Below are positions 10,420 to 21,571 of a stretch of 64,000 bases of DNA, one piece after another. The stretch spans positions 28,406 to 92,405 of the forward strand of contig MU119429.1 in assembly GCA_014904845.1 (NCBI GenBank). The letters are read 5' to 3'. The translations under genes were made by a program, and so were the position numbers. Every line of letters starts with the position of its first letter. Position 1 is the first letter of the stretch. The notes below the pieces were generated by a model. The model was not told the origin of the DNA. It searched no databases and worked only from the letters and a program-made list of their open reading frames with translations. The stretch comes from Acephala macrosclerotiorum (Eukaryota > Ascomycota > Leotiomycetes > Helotiales > Mollisiaceae).

Positions 10420-12015
10420 ATGTTCGCCGTTCCCGGATGGTCCGTCAATAGCAGTTTGCTTAAGACGCAGACTGCTGAAGCTGCCCCTAAGAAGGCGAAA
10501 AAGGGAGGTGATCGCGAAGAGAAGATTCATGATGAATCAAAGCCGAGCAAGAAAAGGAAGCGGAGTAAGGAGAAGAAAGTGGATGTGAACTCGAGCAATC
10601 TAGCAGACATGTGGGAGCATGTTATCGAAGGCAAAGATAAAATTGGAGAAAGTAAAGAACGAGGAGAGAAGAGGCAGAAGATTGCGAAAGAGGATTCCGA
10701 ATCTGCAAACCCAGAAATTGCGAACGACGACGAGAACGTCGCTGAAGCCGAGAAGCCTGTCCAGCAGAAGGGAAAGAAAGAGAAGACCAAGAAAGACAAG
10801 AAGCGTGAGAAGAAGGCGAAGCTATTAGAGGCTCAGAATACTTCTACTGCTGCCGCAAAAGACGAGCAATCAGCATCAACCAAAGCTCCCCCTCCTCCAA
10901 AACAAGCATCGACACTCACCCCCCTTCAAGCCAGCATGCGCGCAAAGCTCATCTCAGCCCGCTTCCGCCACCTCAACCAACAACTCTACACCACCCCCTC
11001 CGCCGACTCCCTCTCCCTGTTCCAATCCAATCCAGAAATGTTCACTGAATACCACGAAGGCTTCAGAAAACAGGTCGAAGTCTGGCCCGAGAACCCCGTC
11101 GACGGATACATTTCCGACATCATCTCACGAGGAAAGATACGCGGACCCTCACACAAACACCAGAAGCAAAAGAAGAGTCAAGACACACCTGCAGATGATG
11201 CCCAAAGTACGAATTTGATACCACTACCCCGAACAGAAGGAACCGCAACAATAGCAGACCTAGGCTGTGGTGACGCCGCTCTTTCCGCCGCGTTACAACG
11301 ACACACCAAAAAGTTATACTTAAAAATCCACTCCTTCGACCTCCAATCCCCCTCCCCTCTCGTCACCCGCGCCGACATAGCAAAACTCCCCCTCGCAGAC
11401 GGAAGCGTCGACATCGCCATCTTCTGCCTCGCCCTAATGGGCACCAACTGGATAGATTTCATCGAAGAAGCCTTCCGAATCCTCCGCTGGAAAGGCGAGC
11501 TTTGGATCGCTGAGACAAAGAGCAGATTTGGACGTGTAGCCGGTGCCGGTAAGAGAAACGTCGTTTCCCACAGCGTTGGAAACCGTAAAAAGACCCCCCT
11601 CGGAAAAGAAGGCCTAAAAATGCAAAAACGCCACGAAGAAGAAACAAACGACTCCATAGCAGCCGTAGAAGTAGACGGTGTCGAAGACCGAAGCGGTGAA
11701 ACAGACGTATCAGCATTCGTCGAAGTCCTCCGAAAAAGAGGATTCGTGTTGAGAGGAGAAGGGAAAGAGGGGGATAATGGAAGTAAAGCTGTGGATTTGA
11801 AGAATAAGATGTTTGTAAAGATGTGGTTTGTTAAGGGTGCTACACCGATTAAGGGGAAGGGCGTTCCGGTTCCGAAGGGGGGTGAGGAGTTTGGCCAGGG
11901 GAAGGGGGAGACGTGGAAGAAGAAGCCGAAGGGGAAGTTTATTGATGAAGAGGAGGAGAAGCATGTGAGTAGTGAAGCGGGGGTGCTGAAGCCTTGTGTT
12001 TATAAGTTGAGATGA
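10420..12015 (+). CDS. RRP8: 25S rRNA adenine-N1 methyltransferase Rrp8
   Basis: Nucleolar SAM-dependent enzyme that makes the m1A mark in 25S rRNA and supports early pre-rRNA processing. Intronless, 531 aa, starting MFAVPGWSVNSSLL as in fungal homologues. Residues 20-150 are a Lys/Glu-rich tail typical of nucleolar proteins. TPLQASMRAKLISARFRHLN and the YHEGFRKQVEVWP block open the conserved domain. Motif I (IADLGCGDAALSAAL) lies near residue 278, followed by DLQSPSPLVTRADIAKLPL and VDIAIFCLALMGTNWIDFI and the ILRWKGELWIAETKSRF strand. The C-terminus has a long basic extension. Codon choice shifts from pyrimidine-rich third positions in the core to purine-rich at the tail, which is common in disordered ends. 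Confidence 0.95.
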   Translation: MFAVPGWSVNSSLLKTQTAEAAPKKAKKGGDREEKIHDESKPSKKRKRSKEKKVDVNSSNLADMWEHVIEGKDKIGESKERGEKRQKIAKEDSESANPEIANDDENVAEAEKPVQQKGKKEKTKKDKKREKKAKLLEAQNTSTAAAKDEQSASTKAPPPPKQASTLTPLQASMRAKLISARFRHLNQQLYTTPSADSLSLFQSNPEMFTEYHEGFRKQVEVWPENPVDGYISDIISRGKIRGPSHKHQKQKKSQDTPADDAQSTNLIPLPRTEGTATIADLGCGDAALSAALQRHTKKLYLKIHSFDLQSPSPLVTRADIAKLPLADGSVDIAIFCLALMGTNWIDFIEEAFRILRWKGELWIAETKSRFGRVAGAGKRNVVSHSVGNRKKTPLGKEGLKMQKRHEEETNDSIAAVEVDGVEDRSGETDVSAFVEVLRKRGFVLRGEGKEGDNGSKAVDLKNKMFVKMWFVKGATPIKGKGVPVPKGGEEFGQGKGETWKKKPKGKFIDEEEEKHVSSEAGVLKPCVYKLR

Positions 12016-12372
12016 GTGTCATCTCTGTTTGCAACGTGGAGATGGATGAAAATATTTCACAAGCGAGGGGTGACATAGACTAGAAGACTGGAGGAAATCG
12101 AGATTTCCCCTGCTGTCACAAGCTATGAACCAACATTCCGTCCCTATCAAATACCAAAGTAGGGTCACGACATAGTACACAGCAAGTATATAGAGGAATC
12201 GATGTTTCCATTGCTATTATGAGCCGTCAATCGAAATGTATGCAAATCCTCGCCTACCAGTGTAGGCAGTGTCATATCAACGCCAACCATCCAGCCCATA
12301 GATGCTATGCTCAGCCTTGCTTGTCCGTCATATGCTACCACCAATACGCCATCCAAATACCATGCTGTCGCT
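12016..12372. other. Convergent 3' intergenic region
   Basis: Lies between the stops of RRP8 (forward) and DDI1 (reverse). No gene is seen; it should hold both 3' UTRs and polyadenylation sites. Confidence 0.5.
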
Positions 12373-13748
12373 TTAACTTTGGAACAATAGTCCCGCGGCA
12401 TATTCAACATTTCCACCACAGGCAGCTAGCGCATTGACCGCTTCAGCTCTTGAAAATCCCAATGCGACCAACTGATCTATCGACTCCTGAGGAAATTGTG
12501 GTTCGGTAACTTGCGGTGGTGCAGCAGCAGCGGCAGGTGGAGCTGGAGTAGCTGCTGGAGTAGGACCGCTTGAAGATGGACCAGAAACAACTCCAGATCG
12601 TCCTCCAATCGTAGTTCCACCTGGACCGGCGACCTTAGGCTCCTCTGCTCTCTCCTCCTCCATACCCTTCGGAATGTCTGCCTCTCCCAAAAATGATACC
12701 TCAACACCTTGAATGATGAGTTTATCCTTCGAGAGATCTATGCAAGCTTGATGACGCTTCAGCATATCCAGTCCAAGCAGTAAATCGACATCCTTGCCCT
12801 CCATGACCGTAAAACTACAAGGAAGGAATAGGCTGCCGATCTTGATTTGCGCAGAATGCACTCGTCCCAAAATGGCAGCTGTTCCAACACCTCGCGCGAT
12901 ACCCGCAAAACGCTTGTCCACAAGTCTCATAATACCACAAGCTTCAGCACAAGATGGCGACATAATCGTAGCTTGGGCACCGGAATCGACGAAAGCTTTA
13001 ACCTTGTGTCCGTTGACTTCCACATCGATGTAGAGCATATGAACTCGACCGAAGACTAGAATTGCGTTAGGACGACCATCCAGCAATTTGCTTAACCCAA
13101 CTTACCTTCAGGGTTATGCTCGATGGCATTTTGTAAGTTCTCTTGGACTCTCTCCTCTCTAATCATCTCCTCGATTCTCCTCTGAGCATCAGCATCAAAT
13201 GGATCCGCGTTCAAGTCTGCGATTGCCTGTTGCCGCGCCGCATGCTCATTCCGCTCTTGCTCTGCCATCTGCCTGTAAACTTGTGCGAATCTCTCTGGGC
13301 TATCAATCGCGGCACCTAGTTCTGGTCTCTGGCTTACAACCTGCTGTCTCATTTGCGGGTTTCCAAGGAGCTGTAACCTAATCGTCTCAGGATCTGTCTC
13401 CTGTCCAGCTCGTGGCTGTTGTTGGCGCGCAGGCTGAGGTCGTCGTTGAGCTGCTGCCGCACCTGTGCTTCCTCTCATGTCTCGAACATGCAGCGCTAGC
13501 ATCTCGCCATCTCCAATCTGGAGTTGTTCCATAGTCTTGGTATCATCGTTCAGCAGCTGGCCGTTATGGTAGAGATGTTGAGACGTGGTAGGGATTCTGG
13601 CTTCGGCTTGGACGGACTCCTTCAGTGTGCTAACTGTGGTATCGGGAGGAATTTCGAGAGAGAGGAGGTCGGAATCCGCGTCCGTGGGCGCGGTGATGTT
13701 GAGGGTGATGCGCCTTTTCCGAAAGTTTAGCCATTTCAGCTTCCGCAT
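12373..13748 (-). CDS. DDI1: Ubiquitin-shuttle aspartyl protease Ddi1
   Basis: Ddi1 delivers ubiquitylated clients to the proteasome and has a retroviral-type protease fold. Reverse-strand exons 13748-13106 and 13055-12373 join to 441 aa; the 50-nt intron has GTAAGT, a CTAAC branch and TAG. Ubiquitin-like domain at about residues 13-85 (RITLNITAP...LYHNGQLL). The protease core follows the splice junction ([16 protein letters not shown]), with the catalytic triplet D-S-G of [13 protein letters not shown] near residue 238 and [16 protein letters not shown] domain closes the protein ([16 protein letters not shown]...[10 protein letters not shown]). The annotated ATG adds about 12 basic residues before the usual MRITLNI start; no other ATG or splice restores the short form. 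A run of nine G lies just upstream. Confidence 0.95.
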
Positions 13749-14380
13749 GATGGGGGGGGGCTTGTACAAACATCTTGAAGGAGGGAGGCCAAGCGCTTAA
13801 GAGAAACGGGAGGGTAGTAGTAAGGTTGGTTGAGTTTCAGGTCGGCAGAAGTCCAAGAGTCCGACAGAGTTTGTAGTTGCTGGGGAAGTTATGCAGAACG
13901 TGACATAATCTTAGAAAGAAGGTGAGGTCGCAGGGATGGAACTGGGGTGAAGGTGGGAGTATAAGATAGTTTAGGTCGAAGATGGAGAACGATGAAATAC
14001 AGCTGTGTCGTTTCAGTCGAGATGACGAGGCTACGGCAGGCGGGCGCTGCCTTCCACCTCCACCTCCACCTCCACTCCGCCTCAAAAGCTGGAGCTGGAG
14101 CTTTGCGAGAGGCTAGGCAAACCAGTTCGCATCACCAATCATAGGGTTTGCCGTATCTCTCATAATCACAAGGAAACATGCACAGTAGAAGCAAATGGAA
14201 CGAAAGAGATGGGAGAAACATTTCAAGCTGGCCTGGCCAGGCCAGGACAGGACCACGAGAGCTCCATGATTTGCTGGGTATTGTCGGAAGCTGACTGAGG
14301 GGACGGGAGCGGCGAAGGAGAAAAGAAATTCTCCTCTCAAACCATCATAAGACAGGCATTATTGCATCGATCCGGACAGA

Positions 14381-14421
14381 CGTGCATCTCGGTGCATCCC
14401 GGTGCATCACGGTGCATCACC
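14381..14421. repeat. Four tandem 10-bp units (GGTGCATCNC)
   Basis: Four adjacent near-identical decamers, each containing GTGCATC. They could be repeated factor-binding sites for the downstream acetyltransferase gene or a slippage product. Confidence 0.8.
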
Positions 14422-14526
14422 GGCTCAGACATCGTGTGGGGGAGGAGAAGTGCAACCTCTGAGCAGGGAGGGAGGGACATAAAGTGGCCCCCATTATCCT
14501 CAAAAATGCACCTGAGGCTGTGTTGG

Positions 14527-14586
14527 TGAGAGGGAGAGGGAGAGGGAGAGGGAGAGTGAGAGTAAGAGGAGAGAGAGGGAGAGAGC
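14527..14586. repeat. Imperfect (GAGAGG)n purine tract
   Basis: About 60 bp almost purely of G and A on the forward strand, built from GAGAGG and GAGA units. It generates spurious Ser/Leu ORFs on the reverse strand. Confidence 0.85.
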
Positions 14587-14863
14587 GAGTGTTGTGGCTG
14601 GTGAGGGGTTCAGTTGTGGCGTCAACAACCAACAGCCAAACAGCCAACAGCCAACCCAGCCCAGCCCAGCCTGATGCTTAAGCTTGGTGATATTTCTACT
14701 TACTTTCGTTCCAGTTTCTGGTTCTCTCCCAAACATACCTCCACAACAGTCGCTCCAGTCCTGAAAGATCGGATCGGATCTCGACTTCAATTACACACTC
14801 CCGCGAGACTGATGACTCGGATATCAACCATCGCCACGAACCACACCTTCCGCTCTCATCGCC

Positions 14864-15881
14864 ATGCCTCGTGACCTCAACGCGAAGGACGACACTGCAG
14901 ATCCGATCACCTTGACGGAAAGTCCAAATTCAGTCATGACTGAACGCTCACCATCCCCAACCTCGTCCGAGCAATCTTCTCCGACTGCAGAGCGTCAGAG
15001 GCAGTTCGTTATCGTTCCAGAGGCACAACAGGCCAAGGCAACCAACCTCCATCCCTACACACGCCCACTTACCATCTCGGACCTCGATGCTTGCGTGGCT
15101 CTCGAGAATGCAGCATTCACAAATCCGAATGATCGAGCTACTCCAGCGAAGGTTTGTCTTCATCGAAATCCCATATTTCAGTGTCCACGTGCCACGCTTC
15201 CCCTTCTGGCAATCTGCATATTTAAGATCTTGTTTTAGAATACTCTTTTCTTTAGTACGGGTCAGAGAAATAATGACACTTTGCTGACACGTACTTAGTT
15301 TCGTTATAGACTGAGCAAATGCGGTGAGCTCTGCTTGGGGATATTCTGCACCGTTGTGCCAAATTCCGGTTTCCAAGCAGAGACACTCGCAGCAGGCAGG
15401 CCAGTAGAGACAAACCGGAAGAATGGAGCAATTTCTGTCCTGCTAGGACACGTAATTGCTGCTAAGACAAACGACAAAACAGCAACAGATGACTCAATGA
15501 GTGTTCCTGAGAACTGGGATTCTCCACATCCAGTTCCTACCAAACGTGGCCATCAGGAAGCCGGGCGAACTATTGTTCTTCACTCGGTTGCTATCTTGCC
15601 CGGTCTTCAGCGAAGAGGGCTTGGAAGGGTTCTGCTGATGGCGTATATTCAGAATATGAATGGAGCTGGGATTGCAGATAGATTGGCGTTAATTGCTCAT
15701 GATGTGAGTGTGCCAGCGAACTCCCCATTGACCTCGCTAACGAAGACAGCACATGGTTGCTTGGTATGAGAAGCTGGGCTTCACCAACCTGGGCAAAAGT
15801 GCTGCTCAATTTGGAGGCGGAGGGTGGTATGATATGACCTTGGAGCTGAAGCAATTGCAACCGAGAGCAACGTATGGGTAA
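14864..15881 (+). CDS. AANAT-like / polyamine-type GNAT acetyltransferase
   Basis: Acetyl-CoA-dependent amine acetyltransferase related to yeast Paa1 and animal arylalkylamine N-acetyltransferase. Exons 14864-15151, 15299-15703 and 15750-15881 join in phase 0 to 274 aa. Introns are 147 and 46 nt with GT-AG ends. Residues 1-60 are a disordered Ser/Pro-rich leader. The domain starts at YTRPLTISDLDACVALENAA and FRYRLSKCGELCLGIF. The acetyl-CoA-binding motif is LHSVAILPGLQRRGLGRVLL (Q-R-R-G-L-G). The closing strands are HMVAWYEKLGFTNLGKS and GGGWYDMTLEL. Everything is in frame. Substrate could be a polyamine, serotonin-like amine or other; this is not decidable here. Confidence 0.92.
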
Positions 15882-16050
15882 TCAGTGCTCATAGTCTGAG
15901 CTGGTTTTCCGAGATACCCAAAGCTTGCTCCGCAGCGCCGCTCAATAAGATAATGTGTATTCATGGATCATGAAGGGACTAGATGTCGGAGCACAGGACG
16001 TCACAGACTTAGAATGGGTATCATTGTCTATTCTCTTGCCGCATCCTTGC
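15882..16050. other. Convergent 3' spacer
   Basis: 169 bp between the AANAT-like stop and the 3' end of the reverse-strand phosphoribosyltransferase locus; no feature seen. Confidence 0.5.
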
Positions 16051-16761
16051 CTAGTCGCTTGCCGCATACTTGACCCTATACTCATCCATCCGCTTTATAT
16101 CCTCATCTGCAATCTTTCCCTTCAGTCCCCCGATAATGTCGTTCAATGTCAAAATTGAGAAGACTGGGATACCGTACTCCTTCCTAATCTCTTCAATAGC
16201 ACTCGGCATAGGCGTCTTAGGGTCGTCTCCGTTCGGGGCAGGCAACTTTTCTATCCTGTCTAAAGTAACTAGAATACCAACAATAATTCCTCCTTCCTGT
16301 CGAATTTTGCCAATAGCTTCCCTCTTCGCCGTTCCAGCCGTTACAACATCATCCACAATCAGAACCCTCTTCCCTCCAACGGCGCACCCACAATATTTCC
16401 ACCCTCGCCATGATCCTTCGCCTCTTCCCTATCAAAGCTATAGCACACGCTTCTATATTTCTCCGGCTCCAGACCCGCCAACTTACCAACCGTAGAAGTA
16501 GCAAGAGGCACGCCTTTGTATGCAGGTGAACAGGATGTCGAATTCGACAGGTGAGGAGGACTCGTTGACTTCGATGATTGTCTTTGCGTAGGCGGTAGAG
16601 GTGGCTCAGAGGAGACCTGCGCGGTAAAAATCGCCGGCGTTGAAGAAGTAGGGGGAGATGCGTTTGGATTTCAGCTCGAAGCTGCCGAATTTGAGGACCC
16701 CGCCATTGATAGCTGCTTCAAGGAACCCAATTTTGTAGGGTGAGAGAGTGGTGGAAGACAT
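16051..16761 (-). pseudogene. Orotate phosphoribosyltransferase, broken (URA5/pyrE-type)
   Basis: The enzyme makes orotidine 5'-phosphate from orotate and PRPP, step five of UMP synthesis. From ATG 16761 the reverse strand reads [20 protein letters not shown] and [17 protein letters not shown], then TGA (16608-16606), then A-T-S-T-A-Y-A-K-T in frame. Homology continues as EFDILF, but two bases are missing near 16527 before [16 protein letters not shown]. One more base is missing near 16370 between GAPLEG and [14 protein letters not shown], the PRPP-binding loop. The rest ([35 protein letters not shown]) is intact to the normal stop. One stop plus two small deletions make a sequencing slip less likely. 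The span of about 235 codons matches a full-length enzyme. A functional copy is expected elsewhere. Confidence 0.86.
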
Positions 16762-17042
16762 TGTGGAAGCAATTCTGATTTATCCCAAGCGACCGAAGTA
16801 AAGAGGAACAATTGGAATTGCTCAACGAGACTTGAGACTTTGAAAGTGAAGAATTACCTCTCCAAGATGGTTCACAAAAACTTTCTCTCCCGCATGCCCC
16901 TCGTCGGGCCTCGCTTAGCTTATCGATTGCGTTAGCGCCAACCTCCACAGAATTTCGCAGGCTAAGAAAAAAATATCGATAGCAACGAATTTCAAGGTTC
17001 ACCGTCAATCTTCACTCCTTCTCGAACAACAGGTTGCCCACC
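16762..17042. promoter_or_regulatory. Divergent promoter of the OPRTase locus and NOG1
   Basis: 281 bp between the start codons of two head-to-head genes. A reverse ORF through it (16718-17008) overlaps the OPRTase start in another frame and is a shadow. Confidence 0.55.
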
Positions 17043-19103
17043 ATGAAGACCACTTGGAAGGATATTCAGCCTGTTCCGACGTCTCAGGAATTCCTCGACA
17101 TTGTTTTGAGCAGGACACAGCGCCGACTACCCACGCAAATTCGATCTGGATTTCAGATAAGCAGAATTAGAAGTATGGGCGCAAAATTCTCAGAAAGGGA
17201 CAAATGTCTAATAAATCACAGATTTCTACACCAGAAAGGTCAAATTTACACAAGAGACGTTCACCGAGAAGCTTTCTCTCATCCTCGATGGCTTCCCTCG
17301 ACTCCAAGACATCCACCCGTTTCACAAAGACCTCCTCAATACCCTTTACGATGCCGACCATTTCCGCATAGCACTCGGTCAGCTCTCAACTGCGAAGCAC
17401 TTAATCGAGATTGTCTCTCGTGATTATGTCCGACTTCTCAAATATGCACAATCACTGTTCCAGTGCAAACAACTCAAGCGCGCGGCCTTGGGTCGAATGG
17501 CGACAATTTGCAGAAGATTGAAGGACCCCCTTCTCTATCTCGACCAAGTGCGCCAGCATCTCGGTCGTCTACCCTCCATTGACCCCAATACCCGAACTCT
17601 CCTCATCTGCGGATACCCCAATGTCGGAAAATCCAGCTTCTTGAAAAGTGTTACAAGAGCAGATGTCGATGTCCAACCCTATGCCTTCACAACCAAGAGT
17701 TTATTTGTTGGCCATTTCGATTACAAGTACCTTCGATTCCAAGCCATCGACACACCCGGTATATTGGACCATCCTCTCGAAGAAATGAACACCATCGAAA
17801 TGCAATCCATCACCGCCATCGCCCATCTCCGTTCCGCTATCCTCTATTTCATGGATCTCTCCGAGCAGTGCGGCTACACAGTTCAAGCACAAATCCAACT
17901 CTTCCAGAGCATTAAGCCCCTCTTCGCTAACAAGCTCGTCTTCATCGTCATCAACAAAATCGACGTTACCCGACCCGAAGATTTAGATGAAAAGACACAA
18001 GCCCTACTCCAGAGCTTGCTGAAGTCCGGAGATGTCGAGATGCTGCAGCTCTCCTGCACAACCAGCGAGGGTGTCCAAGAAGTCAAGAACGCAGCTTGCG
18101 AGCGTTTAATTGCTGATCGCGTAGCCCAAAAGCTAAAGGCAGGAACAAGCAGCAGCGGTGCAGTCGGCGGTCGTCTCGGCGATGTCCTTACTAGAATCCA
18201 CGTTGCGCGACCAATGGATGGCATCGTCCGCGAAGCCTTCATCCCAGAAGCCGTCAAGACTCTCAAGAAATACGACAAGAACGACCCCGAGCGCCGAAAG
18301 CTAGCTCGAGATATCGAGGAAGAGGAAGGTGGAGCTGGGGTCTACAACGTTGATCTCAAGGACAAATATCTCCTCGAGAACGACGAGTGGAAGCACGACA
18401 AGATCCCCGAAGTATTCGATGGCAAGAACGTCTACGATTTCATCGATCCAGACATCGAAGCCAAGCTCGCTGCCTTGGAAGAAGAAGAAGAGAAGCTAGA
18501 AGCAGAAGGCTACTACGACTCCGACGAAGACCTCGAAGATGCTGAAGACGCCGATATTCGAATGAAAGCCGAGCTCATCCGAGAAAAGCGCCAACTAATC
18601 CGCAACGAAGCCAAGATGAAGAAATCTCTCAAGAATCGAGCCGTTATTCCCAGAACCGCTACCAGAAAGAAGCTCACAGACATGGAAGATGCGCTCGATA
18701 TCCTTGGTCACGACACAACCAACATTTCTGCACGAGCAAGGTCGCAATCTAGAGGTCGCACTCCATTGAGATCAAGGACCGGGACTGAAGATGTGATGGA
18801 TATCGATGACCCAGCCTACGAAGCGAAGATGCGTGCCAAGAGCCGAGCAAGAAGTCAAAGCAACAGACGCGATGACGGAGTCACCAACGAAGTCGCCAGA
18901 ACCAAAGCCGAGCGAGCCCAGAAGTTATCTCAGAGAAAGATGAACAGGATGGCTAGACAAGGTGAAGCTGATCGTCACGTTGCAGCAGCAATGCCGAAGC
19001 ACTTGGTAAGTATTTTACTTTTTCTTACCCCTATTTTACACGAGGCTGACTGTGTTTCTAGTTCTCTGGCAAGCGAGGCATGGGGAAGACGCAAAGTCGT
19101 TAA
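17043..19103 (+). CDS. NOG1: Nucleolar GTP-binding protein 1 (60S biogenesis GTPase)
   Basis: Nog1 is an Obg/DRG-superfamily GTPase on pre-60S particles, needed for ribosomal protein Rlp24 exchange and export. Exons 17043-17172, 17222-19005 and 19062-19103 give 651 aa; the introns are 49 and 56 nt. It starts [20 protein letters not shown]; the first junction restores [17 protein letters not shown]. The N-terminal helical bundle covers residues 1-165. G1 is GYPNVGKSS at about 174, G3 DTPG near 220, G4 NKID near 288. A charged helical tail follows ([20 protein letters not shown]-like stretches). The tiny last exon encodes [13 protein letters not shown], the usual closing motif. Complete; normal length for the family. 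Confidence 0.96.
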
Positions 19104-21571
19104 ATTAAGCCGTTTCCTAAATTTTCTTCACGACCTGGATGCATGTTCATTGATGGCGTTTGGTGTATGGACGAGAAAGGGGCCTAAAATACTCAGATCG
19201 TTTCTAGCATGAATGGCGTGGTGGTCTCTTTCTAGGCACTAAATATGCTTCCGCATTCCATGTACCTCTAAGTGCGCATATAAATTCAATGAAGCATTAC
19301 GTCACGGCCTTCTACGTTCAATCTCAAGTTTGTCTAGTTCATCCCCATTCGCGATGCAACGGAGAAACTTGGAGACGGTGGGAATGATGGGATGGGGTGC
19401 CTCTAGATGGGGTACAAAACGCTGATTTCATCTCGAAGTTGCCATCACTGCACTTTTTTGTTAGTCTGTAGTTGTGCAATAAAACGTTGCTGCTGCCGGC
19501 CCGACGTCATTAATGTCGATTCTCCTAGGTGGTATTATAAGAGCCCGAGTGAAAGCTAAGATGCAGCGTCTCCTTACGTCTGGATGACCATAACGAGCCT
19601 TGAACTCGCCATTTATTGAACTGAAGGCTCTCCAAATCATAAGCAAAATCAAGTGTGGAGAACCCTTCAGCTAAAGGGAAGATCTGAGAGCATCTCCTTA
19701 TCAAGTTGAGACATTTGCATCATTGTATGTCGGCCAAAGTGGGATCTCAAGTCAAATCTATAAATTAGCATCCATGCCAAACCCAATTCTTCTCTCCATC
19801 TTATTTCAAGTATTCCCCTCGCATTCCTGCGAACCACTCGTCGGCTCAAGACACCACGGATGAGTCAAGCCCAAGCTGCATTCAAGCATGAACTCAACAC
19901 CCTAAAGGTGGCGTCACCGAACCTCTCCCATCTCCTCCATCGACAGAATCGGCATCCCAGTGGGGCCAAACATCATCAGCAGACATCAGCAGATGTGAAA
20001 ACACTGCACTGTTGTCCATTCCCACACCTTGGGGTGCACAACAGCGGGGAAGCAAGCCCTGTCATCCGCCGAGTTGTACAAGGCTAAGATTACAAGCGGG
20101 CCAGCTGTAGCACGACAGCACGCGGTAATATGCCTCCACGTATATTGGTCGTTCCCTCTCCCGAGACAGTTCGTCCCACCAAACTTGCAAACCCCTCCCG
20201 TAGCGTGAAGCCACAGCAGTTTTCCTCGGGTCGTCGCGACCCGGCGGTAGGCGGCGGGCAAGAAACGTTTTAGTTCTTGGTACTGGTACTTCCACCGTCG
20301 ACGGATGTTTTCCTAGTTGTAAAGACTACTGCCTCATGGAAGAATTCTACCTTCCAGAATTGTCTAGCTGTTGACTCGAATCGAGACTTTCTCCTAGTGT
20401 CGAGGTCCAAGCAAGGCAATGCAGCCGATCTAGCGCGAAGCATAACAACGTGCAGGTATGGTTCTGTCCAACGCAGGACGCGGCCAAACATCGGCCGGCT
20501 AAGGAGATCTGGCGCCACCCTCCAGTGCCACATGCCTTTCGTTTTTATATGATGTTTGTGCCATCGTACCTCAAATATCCTGCAATACATATAAGTAGCT
20601 AATTGTATGCATGCATCAGGTGACCTTGAGAGCCAGTTACCACAACTTTGGGATTGCCGACACCGCCCACGAAGTGTTCCCAAGCTAATAGATAGTAATT
20701 AGAAGTGGCAAGGCCGGTTATGAAGGCACTTATGACATTAGACTTTTCCCCAGAACCGTTGTTCCAATCATTTCTTGGCCGCCTGCAGCCCAACACCAGG
20801 AGACTAGCAAGCAACTATAACTTGACAACGAGGACGATTCCACAGTGTCCTTGATTGATTGGAACAAGATGGCACAAGCATATTTCTCAAATCATTCAAA
20901 TGGCCGTGGTCACCAGCAGTCCGTAAGTAACAAACGGACGAATCTTCAACGTTAAGATCCCCTAAGTTCTCGACGGAAGAGGGGAGCTAACCACGTATGG
21001 CGTTGACGTTTTGTGTGAAGGCTCAGCACCCTGACCCACTCATTTGGAGAAGTGCTGCCAGTGGTTGACGGCCCTTGTAGAATAGTTATCTTGTGGATGG
21101 CTTAGAATCACTCTCAATATCGAGGACTTGTTACTGGTCTTGAATACCACACTGCACAGCGCCAGCCCTCCAGTCTCGCGAGTTGGAGCAACATGTTTGA
21201 CTTACGATCCTGCTGTTCGCTCAATTTGGAATGCCTTCAACAACTGACTAGTCGCTGTTGCAAATCTCTCGTCCTGTTCGAGGTGTGAATGGCTCGCGAA
21301 GAACCAGACAGAACGCGCTCAGCACCGCAGGCAGTTACGTGGAAGGTATGGTGCAATCTCTATGCGGTCCAAAAGCACACAAGAGCCTAGTCCCGAGTTC
21401 CCAGAGTGGGTGCAATGGTAACGCTCTTTAACCATTCTGCGCTCGACCAACAATCGAGTCATAGGGGTCGAGTCTGCTCTGCTCTGCTCTGCTGTTTTTT
21501 CATCTTCGCTCACCAATACCAGATCAATAGAAACAGCCTGCAACTCCACAGAGAAGGTCCATCAACGAATT
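19104..21571. other. Gene-poor 2.5-kb interval
   Basis: No ORF above 137 codons and none with a recognisable motif or splice structure. It holds the NOG1 3' UTR and the upstream region of the methyltransferase gene. I found no tRNA-like internal promoter pairs and no long repeat. Confidence 0.45.

Larger units (their letters stand above)
13749..14863. promoter_or_regulatory. Divergent upstream region of DDI1 and the AANAT-like gene, with simple repeats
   Basis: 1.1 kb between the start codons at 13748 (reverse) and 14864 (forward). It holds (CCACCT)n near 14058, four 10-bp units at 14381, a purine tract near 14527 and short CAGCC and CCAACAG repeats near 14640. No convincing ORF. Simple repeats of this density are usual in large fungal promoters. 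Confidence 0.5.
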
